Positions 16,431 to 24,678 of a stretch of 64,000 nucleotides of DNA are shown piece after piece. A program made the translations under genes and the position numbers. Location of the stretch: assembly GCF_014170335.1 (NCBI RefSeq), contig NZ_LZZS01000040.1:237987-301986 (forward strand). Direction: 5' to 3'. Source of the stretch: Achromobacter sp. UMC46. Lineage in GTDB: Bacteria > Pseudomonadota > Gammaproteobacteria > Burkholderiales > Burkholderiaceae_B. Position 1 is the first letter of the stretch. Each line of letters starts with the position of its first letter. The notes beneath the pieces were generated by a model. It saw nothing but the letters and a program-made list of their open reading frames with translations. It did not search any database and was not told the DNA's origin.

Positions 16431-17269
16431 TGAGCGGCGCCGCCCAACACCGCTTGTTCACCGATGACAGCGTCACGGTCGAACCCGTCATCTCGGTGCG
16501 CGGATTGCGCACGGCTTTCGGCGACCACGTGGTCCACGACAATCTGGACCTGACCGTCTTCCCGGGCGAAATCCTGGTGCTGGTGGGCGGATCGGGCACG
16601 GGCAAGACGGTGCTGCTGCGCCAGATCATCGGCCTGGACGAGCCCGCGGCCGGCGTCGTGAAGGTGCTGGGGCATTCGCTGTTCGACCTGTCGCCCGGTG
16701 AACGCCGGCGCCTGTCCTACCGCTGGGGCATGCTGTTCCAGGCGGGGGCGCTGTTCTCGGCGCTGTCGGTGTTCGACAATGTGGCGTTGCCGCTGCGCGA
16801 ACTGCGCACGGTGCCGGAAGACCTGGTGCGCGACGTCGTCATGTGCCGGCTGGCGATGGTGGGCCTGTCGGCGCAGGACGCCGGCAAGCGGCCGTCGGAC
16901 CTGTCCGGCGGCATGGTCAAGCGCGTGGCGCTGGCGCGCGCGCTGTCGCTGGACCCCGAACTGGTGTTCCTGGACGAGCCCACGGCCGGCCTGGATCCGT
17001 TGCGGTCGGACGAATTCGTGGACCTGGTGCGCAGCCTGCACCGGCAGTTGGGATTTACCGTCGTCATGGTGACGCACGATCTGGACACGCTGCTGGCGTT
17101 GGCCACGCGTGTCGCCGTGCTGGCGGACAAGCGGGTGATCGTGTGCGACACGGTGCCGGAAGTACTGAAGGTCGACCACCCGTTCATTCACACATTCTTC
17201 CTGGGCGAGCGCGGTTTGCGCGCGCTTGGGGATCTGGCGCCGAAGGGGTTGCATCATGGAAAACCGTAG
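16430..17269 (+). CDS. MlaF-like ABC transporter ATP-binding protein
   Basis: 279 residues with a complete ATPase: Walker A GGSGTGKTVLLRQ near residue 54, the Q-loop at LFQAG, signature LSGGMVKRVALARAL near residue 158, Walker B LVFLDEPTAGLDPL, and the H-loop VTHD. The sequence ends with a PEVLKVDHPFIHTFFLGERG segment, the C-terminal arm typical of MlaF-type subunits that wraps the partner. The start codon overlaps the permease stop and the C-terminus overlaps the MCE gene by 14 bases, so the operon is tightly coupled. It powers the lipid transporter encoded with it. Confidence 0.92.
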   Translation: MSGAAQHRLFTDDSVTVEPVISVRGLRTAFGDHVVHDNLDLTVFPGEILVLVGGSGTGKTVLLRQIIGLDEPAAGVVKVLGHSLFDLSPGERRRLSYRWGMLFQAGALFSALSVFDNVALPLRELRTVPEDLVRDVVMCRLAMVGLSAQDAGKRPSDLSGGMVKRVALARALSLDPELVFLDEPTAGLDPLRSDEFVDLVRSLHRQLGFTVVMVTHDLDTLLALATRVAVLADKRVIVCDTVPEVLKVDHPFIHTFFLGERGLRALGDLAPKGLHHGKP

Positions 17270-18212
17270 TCATGCGCTCATGGCCGGTATCTTTACGCTG
17301 GTCTTGCTGGCCGCCGCCGCGTTGGTGGCCGTCTGGATCGGCCGGGACCGGACCAAGCTGCAAACGTACGAAATCGTGTCGGCCACGGCGGTCAGCGGCT
17401 TGAATCCGCAATCGGCCGTGCGCTATCAGGGCGTGCCGGTCGGCAAGGTGCAGTCGCTGGCGCTGAATCCGAACAAGCCGGGCCAGGTGCGCATCCGCAT
17501 CGGCGTGGCACCGAACACGCCGATCACCGAGTCGACCTGGGCTGAACTGGGCGTGCAGGGCGTGACCGGCATGGCCAATGTGGAGCTGCGCGACGACGGC
17601 ACGTCCCTCAAGCGCCTGACGTCCTCCGCGGAACATCCGGCCGCCATCCCGTTGCGGCCGGGTTTCCTCGACCGCATCGAGCAGCGCGGCGGCAAGCTGA
17701 TTTCCAACGTGGAAGAAGTCACCGAGCAGTTGCGCCGCGTGCTGAGCGAACAGAACGTGCAGGCGCTGACCGCCAGCCTGCAGAACGCGACCGACATCAC
17801 GCAATCGCTGAAGGATGCCAGCCGCGATCTGGCGCCCACGATGGCCAAGCTGGGCCCGCTGATCGATTCGCTGGGCAGCACCTCGCGCCAGGCGGACCGC
17901 GCCGCGCGCGAAATGGGCGACCTGGCACAACAGGCGCGGCAGTCGCTGGCGCGTTTGAGCGCGCCCGACGGGCCCTTGTCCGTGGCCACGCGCAGCCTGA
18001 ACGACATTGCTCTGGCCGCCGCGCGGCTGGACGGTGAAACGCTGCCCGCCGTGACCAACATGGCCGCCAACATCAGCGCGGCCGCGCGCGGCGCGACCGT
18101 TACCCTGCGCCGTGTCGACAGCACGCCGCAATCGTTCTTGTTCGGCCCGGCGCCAGTTGCGCCCGGACCCGGCGAGGCCGGATTCGCCGGCTTCGGGAGA
18201 CAGCCCAAATGA
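17256..18212 (+). CDS. MlaD/MCE domain protein, lipid ABC transporter substrate-binding subunit
   Basis: 318 residues: a single N-terminal transmembrane anchor (ALMAGIFTLVLLAAAALVAVWI, written here as about residues 6-28) and one MCE domain (about 35-115) with the family core GLNPQSAVRYQGVPVGKV. The rest is a long, largely helical region (about 140-290) with TEQLRRVLSEQN and AREMGDLAQQARQSL, which can form an amphipathic coiled structure, so it is more like a PqiB/YebT-style or Mce needle subunit than the short E. coli MlaD. It is anchored in the inner membrane with the MCE ring in the periplasm. The ATG at 17256 lies inside the end of the ATPase gene; the stop overlaps the lipoprotein gene start (ATGA). 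Confidence 0.9.
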   Translation: MENRSHALMAGIFTLVLLAAAALVAVWIGRDRTKLQTYEIVSATAVSGLNPQSAVRYQGVPVGKVQSLALNPNKPGQVRIRIGVAPNTPITESTWAELGVQGVTGMANVELRDDGTSLKRLTSSAEHPAAIPLRPGFLDRIEQRGGKLISNVEEVTEQLRRVLSEQNVQALTASLQNATDITQSLKDASRDLAPTMAKLGPLIDSLGSTSRQADRAAREMGDLAQQARQSLARLSAPDGPLSVATRSLNDIALAAARLDGETLPAVTNMAANISAAARGATVTLRRVDSTPQSFLFGPAPVAPGPGEAGFAGFGRQPK

Positions 18213-18829
18213 AGATGCGTCGCGCCGTTTTGATCCTGACATTGACCGTGACCACGACCCTGGCGGGTTGCGGCATCGGCCGCGTGGGGGCGCCGCCCTC
18301 CGTGTTCGACCTGGGCCTGGACACCAAGCCCGTGCCGGCGTTGCCGGCGCGCGCCCCGATCGCGCTGAACCTGCAGGCCGTGCCGGCGCTGTCGGACACC
18401 AGCGTGATCTGGCGGGTGGGCGACAGCGCCGCACCCAAGGCCTATGCGACTTACCGCTGGGCGTCGTCGCCGTCGGAACTGGTGCGCCAGCGCATCACGG
18501 ACCGCTTGTCGCGCCAAGGGGCCGTGCTGGCCGACCGCGTCAATCTCCAGATGCCGCAGTTGCAGCTGTCGCTGATGCAGTTCGAGCAGGTGTACGCCGA
18601 AGACGGCCAGTCCAGCGAGGGGCGCATCCTGCTGCAGGCGGTGCTGCTCAACGGCCGAGCCGTGGTGGACCAGAAGCGCATCCAGCTGAGCGTGCCTGCG
18701 GCCACGCAGGATGCCGCAGGCGGTGTCGCGGCATTGCGGCAAGCCACCGACGAGGCCGCCGACCAGCTGGCGCAATGGCTGGCCGGCGCCACATCCGCTC
18801 CCGCCGCCACGCCCCGGCCGGGCGGTTAA
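18209..18829 (+). CDS. ABC-type transport auxiliary lipoprotein (PqiC/DUF330 family)
   Basis: 206 residues. The N-terminus is a lipoprotein signal: basic MKMRR, hydrophobic core, then lipobox LAGC with Cys near residue 21. The rest matches the family that partners MCE proteins (PqiC/YmbA): an early FDLG segment, a central strand-rich domain with WRVGDSAAPKAYATYRWASSP near residue 70 and a C-terminal DQLAQWL helix. Such proteins sit in the outer membrane's inner leaflet and help the MCE tunnel dock. Position at the end of the operon supports this. It ends about 30 bases before a hydrolase gene on the same strand that is probably read separately or by read-through. Confidence 0.88.
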   Translation: MKMRRAVLILTLTVTTTLAGCGIGRVGAPPSVFDLGLDTKPVPALPARAPIALNLQAVPALSDTSVIWRVGDSAAPKAYATYRWASSPSELVRQRITDRLSRQGAVLADRVNLQMPQLQLSLMQFEQVYAEDGQSSEGRILLQAVLLNGRAVVDQKRIQLSVPAATQDAAGGVAALRQATDEAADQLAQWLAGATSAPAATPRPGG

Positions 18830-18861
18830 CATCTTTCCTTTTCCGCACGCCGAGTTCCGCC

Positions 18862-19518
18862 ATGTCCGCAGCACGTACTGATACCCACGCCTTTACCGGG
18901 GCCGCCGGCCGCATCGATTGCGCCGTCGACTGGCCCGCCGGCACGCCGCAGGGCTGGGCCCTGGTCCTGCATCCGCATCCGCTGCAAGGCGGCGCGCGCG
19001 AGAACAAGGTGGTCACGACCTTGTCGCGTGCTTGCGTGCAGCATGGGCTGGTGGCGGTGCGCCCCAATTTCCGCGGCGTGGGCCTGTCGGAAGGCGCGTT
19101 CGACAAATCGGTCGGCGAAACGCAGGACATGCTGGCCGTGGTGGCGCAGATGCGCGAGCTGCACCCGGAACTGGCGGGTGCCCCGTGGGTGCTGGCCGGA
19201 TTCTCCTTCGGCACTGCGGTGGCCGCGCAGACCTATGCGGCGCTGGCCGAGGCCGGCGATGCCGTGCTGCCGTCGGCGCTGATGCTGATGGGGCCGGCCG
19301 TGAACCGCTTCCAGTCGCATGAAGTGCAGGTTCCTGACGATACGCTGATGGTGCACGGCGAAGAAGACGAAGTCGTGCCGTTGTCCGAAGCCATGGACTG
19401 GGCGCGTCCGCGCTCGATTCCGGTGGTGGTGGTGCCGGGCGCATCGCACTTTTTCCACGGCAAGTTGCTGGTGCTGCGCCAACTGGTGCAGGCGCGCCTG
19501 AAGGTCGCGCTGGACTGA
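18862..19518 (+). CDS. Alpha/beta hydrolase
   Basis: 218 residues with the alpha/beta hydrolase layout: oxyanion loop LHPHPLQGG near residue 32, the nucleophile elbow GFSFGTAVA (Ser near residue 117), acid HGEEDEVVPLSEA (Asp near 175) and catalytic His in GASHFFHG near 197. The HPHPLQGG opening and small size mark the COG2945-type predicted hydrolases, whose natural substrates are unknown. The frame is open upstream, but ATG 18862 is the first start after the lipoprotein stop that gives a normal N-terminus. It may be the last gene of the lipid-transport operon. Confidence 0.88.
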   Translation: MSAARTDTHAFTGAAGRIDCAVDWPAGTPQGWALVLHPHPLQGGARENKVVTTLSRACVQHGLVAVRPNFRGVGLSEGAFDKSVGETQDMLAVVAQMRELHPELAGAPWVLAGFSFGTAVAAQTYAALAEAGDAVLPSALMLMGPAVNRFQSHEVQVPDDTLMVHGEEDEVVPLSEAMDWARPRSIPVVVVPGASHFFHGKLLVLRQLVQARLKVALD

Positions 19519-19540
19519 GCGATGCGTTGCGGCAAGGCCG

Positions 19541-19560
19541 CAGGTTGCATCAGGTTGCAT
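19541..19560. repeat. Perfect tandem repeat, 2 x 10 bp
   Basis: CAGGTTGCAT occurs twice, head to tail, between the hydrolase stop and the dacC promoter. Each unit contains TTGCAT. The repeat could be a pair of operator half-sites on the same DNA face or simply slippage-derived; nothing else in the window repeats the unit as far as I saw. Confidence 0.85.
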
Positions 19561-19590
19561 GATTTAAATGCGTGCGGAACCCCGCACGGG

Positions 19591-19619
19591 GCGGACCGGC
19601 CCAATGGGCTGCCTATAAT
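19591..19619 (+). promoter_or_regulatory. Candidate dacC promoter
   Basis: A consensus -10 hexamer TATAAT lies at 19614-19619, 53 bases before the chosen dacC ATG. The -35 region seventeen bases upstream (GCGGAC) is poor, so the promoter would rely on the -10 or an activator. Confidence 0.45.
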
Positions 19620-19672
19620 TGTCAGCCATTAGCCCCGCGCCGGCGGGCGTCTTTCCTGGACCCACGTTGCCG

Positions 19673-20935
19673 ATGAAGAATTTGCCTTACTCCGCTCACT
19701 CCCCCGTTGTCTTGACCCGCCGCCTGCTGTCCGGCGCGGTGCTGTCGGCGATGCTCGCGGCCTCGATGCCGGTCTGGGCGCAACAGGCTCCCGCCGCCGC
19801 GCCCGCTGCCGCAGGCGCCACGGCGCCGGCCCCGACGGCCTCGGGCGCGGTGCCAGTTGGGGATGTATCGGCCGTGCCGGCGCCCACCATCGCGGCCAAG
19901 GCCTGGATCGTGATCGACGTGAACAGTGGCCAGACGCTGGCCGCTTCCAATCCCGATATGAAGGTCGAACCGGCGTCGCTGACCAAGATCATGACGGCCT
20001 ACGTCGTGTTCAACGCGCTGGACGAAAAGCGCCTGACGCTGGAGCAGACCGTTCCTGTGTCCGAGCACGCCTGGCGTACCGGCGGGTCGCGCATGTTCAT
20101 CGAACCGCGCAAGCCCGTCACCGTCGACGAGCTGAACCAGGGCATGATCGTGCAATCGGGCAACGACGCTTCCGTGGCGTTGGCCGAGGCCGTGGGCGGC
20201 AGCGAAGCCGCCTTCGCGTCGCTGATGAACCAGGAAGCCGAACGGCTGGGCATGAAGAGCACGCACTTCATGAACGCCACCGGCCTGCCCGACCCGCAGC
20301 ACACCACGTCCACGCGCGATCTGGCCACCTTGTCGTCGCACCTGATCACCGATCACCCGGACTTCTTCCACTACTACAAGCAGAAGAGCTACACCTACAA
20401 CAAGATCACCCAGCCCAACCGCAACCGCCTGCTGTGGGCCGACCCGTCGGTGGACGGCATGAAGACCGGCCACACCGATTCGGCCGGCTACTGCCTGGTG
20501 TCGACCGCGGTGCGCGGCGACCGCCGCATCCTGGTGGTCGTGGTGGGCACGGACAGCGAAGCCACGCGCGCCGAAGAAAGCCTGAAGCTGCTGAACTGGA
20601 GCTTCCAGAACTTCGACACCGTGAAGCTGTTCGACAAGAGCCAGCCGGGCATCGATGCGCGCGTCTGGGAAGGCACGGCTGAAAGCGTCAAGCTCGGCCC
20701 GCCCAACCCGGTGTCGATCGCGGTGCCGCGAGGCAAGGCCGGCGACCTGAAGCCGGTGGCGCAGCGCACGGATCCGCTGATCGCGCCGTTGGCCAAGGGC
20801 CAGCAGGTCGGCACGCTGCAGTTCACGCTGGACGGCAAGGTGCTGCGCACCGAACCGCTGGTGGTGCAGGACGCCGTCGAACGCGCCGGCTTCTTTGGCC
20901 GCATGGTCGACACCGTCAAGCGCTGGTTCCAGTAA
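19673..20935 (+). CDS. dacC: D-alanyl-D-alanine carboxypeptidase (PBP5/6 family)
   Basis: 420 residues. A long Sec signal (basic start, hydrophobic core to PVWAQQ near residue 38) is followed by an alanine/proline-rich linker, then the class A low-molecular-mass PBP domain with SLTKIM (SxxK, Ser near residue 102), SGNDAS (SxN near 162) and DGMKTGHT (KTG near 263). A C-terminal beta domain ends in an amphipathic helix (FFGRMVDTVKRWFQ) that anchors it to the periplasmic face of the membrane. It trims the terminal D-Ala from peptidoglycan pentapeptides. ATG 19673 gives a clean signal peptide; a TTG further up would not. A strong terminator follows, and the neighbouring aminotransferase also handles D-amino acids. 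Confidence 0.93.
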   Translation: MKNLPYSAHSPVVLTRRLLSGAVLSAMLAASMPVWAQQAPAAAPAAAGATAPAPTASGAVPVGDVSAVPAPTIAAKAWIVIDVNSGQTLAASNPDMKVEPASLTKIMTAYVVFNALDEKRLTLEQTVPVSEHAWRTGGSRMFIEPRKPVTVDELNQGMIVQSGNDASVALAEAVGGSEAAFASLMNQEAERLGMKSTHFMNATGLPDPQHTTSTRDLATLSSHLITDHPDFFHYYKQKSYTYNKITQPNRNRLLWADPSVDGMKTGHTDSAGYCLVSTAVRGDRRILVVVVGTDSEATRAEESLKLLNWSFQNFDTVKLFDKSQPGIDARVWEGTAESVKLGPPNPVSIAVPRGKAGDLKPVAQRTDPLIAPLAKGQQVGTLQFTLDGKVLRTEPLVVQDAVERAGFFGRMVDTVKRWFQ

Positions 20936-20984
20936 CCGCGCAACCGGGCGCGCCACGGGCGCGGCCGCGGGTGTAAGCTAGCAG

Positions 20985-21014
20985 CGGGCGTTTCGTGCGC
21001 GAAACGCCCGTTTT
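20985..21014 (+). terminator. Intrinsic terminator after dacC
   Basis: An 11-bp perfect stem CGGGCGTTTCG / CGAAACGCCCG with a TGCG tetraloop (20985-21010), directly followed by TTTT. It separates dacC from the aminotransferase gene. Confidence 0.9.
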
Positions 21015-21071
21015 CCATTCTGGGACGGACTGGCGGTTCGTCCTTTGCTTTTGACAATTCAGGAGTGCCTC

Positions 21072-21938
21072 ATGATTCCGGGCGTGCCGGGCGAAAGCCA
21101 GGTGTATCTCAACGGTGAGTTCCTGCGTGTGGACGAGGCGAAGGTCTCCGTCCTCGACCGCGGCTTTATTTTTGGCGACGGCATCTACGAAGTCGTCCCC
21201 GTCTACCAAGGCAAAGCGTTCCGCATGACGGAGCACTTGAACCGTCTGGACCGCAGCCTGGCCGCCTTGCGGATCGCGCAGCCGTTCGACCGCGAAGGCT
21301 GGGTCGACCTGGTCGAGCAGCTGCTGGCGCGCACGAATCTGGACACCTGCATCGTGTACCTGCAGGTGACGCGCGGCGTCGCCCGCCGCGACCACCAGTT
21401 CCCGGCCACGCCGGTCGTGCCCACCGTGTTCGGCATGATCTCGGCGTGGGCGCCGCCGCCGGCCGCGCAGCGCGCCCAGGGCTTGACGGCCATCAGCATT
21501 CCCGACGAACGCTGGCTGCACTGCGAGATCAAGTCCGTGTCGCTGCTGGGCAACGTGCTGGCCAAGCAGCAGGCCGTGGACGCCAACGCCGACGAGGTCG
21601 TGCAGTTCCGCGACGGCTACCTGACCGAGGGCTCGTCCACCAATATCTGGGTGGTCTCGGGCGGCAAGCTGCTGGCGCCGCCAAAGAACAACCTGATCCT
21701 GGAAGGCATCCGCTATGGCCTGATGGGCGAACTGGCGGCCCAGGCGGGCGTGCCCTTCGAGGCCCGCCGCATCACGCAGGAAGAGGTGGAATCCGCTGAT
21801 GAACTGATGCTGTCGTCGGCCACCAAGGAAGTGCTGGCGATCGTCTCGCTGGACGGGAAACCGGTCGGTTCCGGCAAGCCCGGCCCCGTTTTCGAGCAAT
21901 TGCGCGCGGGTTATGATGCCCGCATCGCCGCGCTGTAA
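21072..21938 (+). CDS. dat: D-amino-acid aminotransferase (class IV, PLP)
   Basis: 288 residues of the branched-chain/D-amino-acid aminotransferase fold. Features are VSVLDRGFIFGDGIYEVVPV near residue 25, the catalytic lysine region EIKSVSLLGNVLAKQQA near residue 148, and the PLP phosphate-binding EGSSTNIWVV near 190. The pattern agrees with D-alanine transaminase, which interconverts D-Ala/2-oxoglutarate and pyruvate/D-Glu. An AGGAG ribosome-binding site lies nine bases before the ATG. Branched-chain aminotransferase or aminodeoxychorismate lyase are the alternatives in the superfamily; placement next to dacC favours the D-amino-acid role. Confidence 0.88.
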   Translation: MIPGVPGESQVYLNGEFLRVDEAKVSVLDRGFIFGDGIYEVVPVYQGKAFRMTEHLNRLDRSLAALRIAQPFDREGWVDLVEQLLARTNLDTCIVYLQVTRGVARRDHQFPATPVVPTVFGMISAWAPPPAAQRAQGLTAISIPDERWLHCEIKSVSLLGNVLAKQQAVDANADEVVQFRDGYLTEGSSTNIWVVSGGKLLAPPKNNLILEGIRYGLMGELAAQAGVPFEARRITQEEVESADELMLSSATKEVLAIVSLDGKPVGSGKPGPVFEQLRAGYDARIAAL

Positions 21939-21949
21939 ACCGTTGTCCC

Positions 21950-21970
21950 GGGCGGCCCCCAGGGCCGCCC
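21950..21970 (+). terminator. GC-rich hairpin after dat, possible terminator
   Basis: A perfect 9-bp stem GGGCGGCCC / GGGCCGCCC with a three-base loop starts 12 bases after the dat stop. No T-run follows, so termination would be inefficient or factor-assisted. Confidence 0.4.
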
Positions 21971-22050
21971 AGCACCCAGCGGACACTTGCCAACGCACCG
22001 TTTGCCCCCATATAAGAACACTCAGGGGCAACCACCACTCTAGGCAAATC

Positions 22051-22323
22051 ATGCATATTCCGCCCGAAGAATCGCTCATCGAATATCCCAGTGACTTCCC
22101 CATCAAGGTCATGGGCAAGCAGCACCCCGAATTCGCGCAGACGCTGACCGAAGTCGTGTTGAAGTTCGACCCGGGCTTCGATGCCGCGACGGTCGAGATG
22201 CGCCCCAGCAAGGGCGGCAACTACATGGGCCTGACCTTCATCGTGCGCGCGACCTCGCGCGAACAGCTGGACAGCCTCTACCAGGCGCTGCACGGCCACC
22301 CGATGGTGTCCATCGTTCTGTAA
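22051..22323 (+). CDS. DUF493 (YbeD-like) protein
   Basis: 90 residues matching the YbeD/DUF493 family: N-terminal ESLIEYPSDFPIKVMG followed by a ferredoxin-like alpha/beta fold ending LHGHPMVSIVL. The family is small and cytosolic, structurally resembles the ACT-like regulatory domain of PGDH, and is usually encoded just before lipB, as here (11 bases apart). A role in lipoate metabolism is often proposed on that basis only. ATG 22051 fits the family start; the frame is open further upstream. Confidence 0.93.
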   Translation: MHIPPEESLIEYPSDFPIKVMGKQHPEFAQTLTEVVLKFDPGFDAATVEMRPSKGGNYMGLTFIVRATSREQLDSLYQALHGHPMVSIVL

Positions 22324-22334
22324 TCGGGATTGCC

Positions 22335-22973
22335 GTGATCAAGTGGCTCGCGGGGCCGGCGGACTATCTGCCGGTCTGGCAGGAAATGCAGGCGTACACC
22401 AACCAGCGCGGCGCCGATACGCCCGACGAGATCTGGCTGTGCGAGCACGCGCCGGTCTATACCCTGGGGCAGGCCGGCCTGCCGGAGCACGTGCTGAACC
22501 CCGGCAATATTCCCATTGTCCATTGCGACCGAGGCGGCCAGGTGACCTATCACGGGCCTGGCCAGGTGATGGCGTACGCGTTGTTCGACCTGCGCCGCGT
22601 GGACATGTACGTGAAGGAATACGTCAACTTGCTGGAGGGCGCGGTCATCGACACGCTGGCCCAGCACGGGATCGGCGGCGCCTGCCGTAAGCCCGGCGCG
22701 CCGGGCGTGTACGTGCCGGACCCCGAAGGCGGCGAACTGGCCAAGATCGCCGCGCTGGGCATCAAGATCCGCAATGGGCGGGCCTATCACGGGGTCTCGC
22801 TGAACGTGGCGATGGACCTGTCGCCGTTCCTGGGCATCAACCCCTGTGGCTACGAAGGGCTGCGCACCGTGGACATGGCGGCCTGTGGCGTGCGGCGCGC
22901 GCCCGCCGACGTGGGCGACGCGCTGGCGCAGAATCTGGCGGCCGCCTGGCGCCGCGCAAGGAACCCCGCATGA
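22335..22973 (+). CDS. lipB: Octanoyl-[acyl-carrier-protein]:protein octanoyltransferase
   Basis: 212 residues from a GTG start. It carries the LipB signature RGGQVTYHGPGQ near residue 70, the catalytic Cys in INPCGYEGL near residue 174 and the lysine in GELAKIAALGIKI near 138, forming the Cys/Lys dyad. It moves octanoyl from octanoyl-ACP to lipoyl domains of dehydrogenase complexes, after which LipA inserts sulfur. The stop overlaps the next gene by four bases (ATGA). lipA is 1.7 kb downstream, separated by two other genes. Confidence 0.95.
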   Translation: MIKWLAGPADYLPVWQEMQAYTNQRGADTPDEIWLCEHAPVYTLGQAGLPEHVLNPGNIPIVHCDRGGQVTYHGPGQVMAYALFDLRRVDMYVKEYVNLLEGAVIDTLAQHGIGGACRKPGAPGVYVPDPEGGELAKIAALGIKIRNGRAYHGVSLNVAMDLSPFLGINPCGYEGLRTVDMAACGVRRAPADVGDALAQNLAAAWRRARNPA

Positions 22974-23689
22974 AGACCTACAGCGCGGCCGACGTCGCCG
23001 CGACCTCCCCCGAACAGCTGGCGCGCCTGCGCGAAGGGCCGGCTGAAGACTATGCCGCCTGGATCCGGGCGGCCGCCGAACTCGGGCTGGTCGAAGCGCA
23101 GACCATCTACGGGCAGATGCTGCTGGACGGCGTGGGTGTCGACAGCCAGCCTGAAGAAGGCCTGGCGTGGTTCAAGCGCGCCGCCAACGCCGATCACCCG
23201 ATGGCCATCAATATGGTGGGCCGCTGCTACGAGAACGGCTGGGGCGTGCCGCGTGACGATACGGTGGCGGCCTATTGGTTCCGGCTGGCCGCCGACCGCG
23301 GCCTGGACTGGGGCATGTACAACTATGCCCACATGCTGCGCAGCGGCCGGGGCGGCGTCACGCAGAACAAGGCCGCGGCGCTGGCCCTGTACCAGCAGGC
23401 GGCGCAGGCCGGCCACGTGAAATCGATCGGCGTGGTTGGGCGCTTCTACGAAGCGGGCGACGTGGTGGGGCAAGACATGGAGCGCGCCTTCGACTGCTAC
23501 CAGCGTTGCGCCGAAGGCGGGGATTTCCGCGGCATGTTCCACCTGGGCCGCCTGCTGCTGTTGCGCGGCCAGAAGCAGGACGCGGTGCAATGGCTGGTTC
23601 GCGTGCCGGAAACGTCCACGCCGGCGTTCCTGAAGGAAGCCAACGCCATGCTGCAGGACTGCGGTTTCCCGGCGCTGTACGAGGTTTGA
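22970..23689 (+). CDS. Sel1-like repeat (tetratricopeptide-type) protein
   Basis: 239 residues with no signal peptide. From about residue 35 there are about five Sel1 repeats, seen as repeated A-x2-Y-G-x-M/L-Y and A-x-x-W-F-K/R-x-A-A patterns: GLAWFKRAANADHPMA, AAYWFRLAADRGLDWG, ALALYQQAAQAGHVKS and AFDCYQRCAEGGDFRG. Such arrays act as protein-interaction scaffolds. Its ATG overlaps the lipB stop, so expression is linked to lipoylation, but I know no established functional tie. Cytosolic location is inferred from the lack of a signal. Confidence 0.88.
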   Translation: MKTYSAADVAATSPEQLARLREGPAEDYAAWIRAAAELGLVEAQTIYGQMLLDGVGVDSQPEEGLAWFKRAANADHPMAINMVGRCYENGWGVPRDDTVAAYWFRLAADRGLDWGMYNYAHMLRSGRGGVTQNKAAALALYQQAAQAGHVKSIGVVGRFYEAGDVVGQDMERAFDCYQRCAEGGDFRGMFHLGRLLLLRGQKQDAVQWLVRVPETSTPAFLKEANAMLQDCGFPALYEV

Positions 23690-23706
23690 GGGGGGGCTGA
23701 GCCCGT

Positions 23707-24519
23707 TCAGGTGCTGAGCCGCATCTCGAACACCGCTTCCAGGGTATCGCCTTGGCCGGCGCCGCGGGCACCCGTCAACCTGTCCAGCAGCAATTGGGCC
23801 GCCCGCCTGCCCAGGTCGGCGGCATCCACGCCCAGCGTCGTCAGCCCTTGCGCCCATTGGGCCGCGCTGCCGTCGTCCGTGAAACCCAGCACCGCCAGGT
23901 CTTGAGGCACGTGCAGGTCACGGTTGTGCGCTTCCGACACCGCCGCGGCGGCCAGCAGGTCCGAGGTGCAGAACACCGCGTCGAAAATCGTGTTGGTGGC
24001 CAGCAGCCGCAGAAAAGCCATGCGGCCGTCATTCATCTGCTGCACTTCGGGCTGCACGATATCGGCGACCCGGTCCAGGCCCAATCCGGCGGCCGAGCCC
24101 AGGAAGCCGTCGCGCCGCGCGCGCTCCCAGGGGTTGTCGGCGCTGATGCAGGCCACCATCGCATGGCGCTTTTCGGCCAGATGGCGGGCTGCCGCGCGGC
24201 CGGCTTCTTCATTGTCGATCACGACGGCGCTGTCCAGCGGCCGGGCCGAGGCGCTCCAGGTTTCCACCACGGGTATTTCCAGCGCGGCCAGCCCGGCCCG
24301 CAGGACGGGTTCGTCCAAGGGGCCGATGACGAGCGCCGCGGCAGGCCGCAGGACGGTCAGCTGGGGCAGCATGTCGGCGTCGTGCCAGGGGCCGGCGGCC
24401 AGGTAGTAGCCGGCGGGCGCCAGGCGTTCGGCGCAGGCCTGGATGGCGCGGCCGGCGGGCCCGGCGTCCAGGCGGGGCGCGATGAGCGCGATGGGGCGCA
24501 GCGTAGGCAGGGAGGGCAT
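23707..24519 (-). CDS. LacI/periplasmic-binding-fold regulator lacking its DNA-binding domain
   Basis: 270 residues starting MPSLPTLRPIALIAPRLDAG. It covers the whole ligand-binding core of LacI/GalR regulators: two Rossmann-type lobes, VIDNEEAGRAAARHLAEKRH near residue 95, FDAVFCTSDLLAAAAVSEA near 175 and the C-terminal LGVDAADLGRRAAQLLLDRL. The usual N-terminal helix-turn-helix of about 60 residues is missing; the 160 bases upstream, to the lipA start, do not encode one in frame. With no signal peptide it is unlikely to be an exported binding protein. It may be a truncated GntR/LacI-type regulator or a ligand sensor acting through a partner. It lies antisense between two plus-strand genes, ending 17 bases from the Sel1 gene. 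Confidence 0.8.
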   Translation of the reverse strand: MPSLPTLRPIALIAPRLDAGPAGRAIQACAERLAPAGYYLAAGPWHDADMLPQLTVLRPAAALVIGPLDEPVLRAGLAALEIPVVETWSASARPLDSAVVIDNEEAGRAAARHLAEKRHAMVACISADNPWERARRDGFLGSAAGLGLDRVADIVQPEVQQMNDGRMAFLRLLATNTIFDAVFCTSDLLAAAAVSEAHNRDLHVPQDLAVLGFTDDGSAAQWAQGLTTLGVDAADLGRRAAQLLLDRLTGARGAGQGDTLEAVFEMRLST

Positions 24520-24678
24520 GGCGGAATTCAGGGGATTCGTCAGGCGTGACGATAACCCAGCCGGACGGGCGGCGCCCCGGTACCGGCAGCAGTCTGGGGC
24601 GGATCCCGGCGCGGGGAGGTAAAATGCCTCTTTTGTCTCAGACCGGGCGGTCTTGCGCCCCGGTTTCGAAGGTGCCCA

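Noticed and set aside
24640..24653. AGACCG-GG-CGGTCT palindrome before lipA as an operator for the LacI-like protein
   Set aside because: The protein lacks a DNA-binding domain, so no link can be supported.
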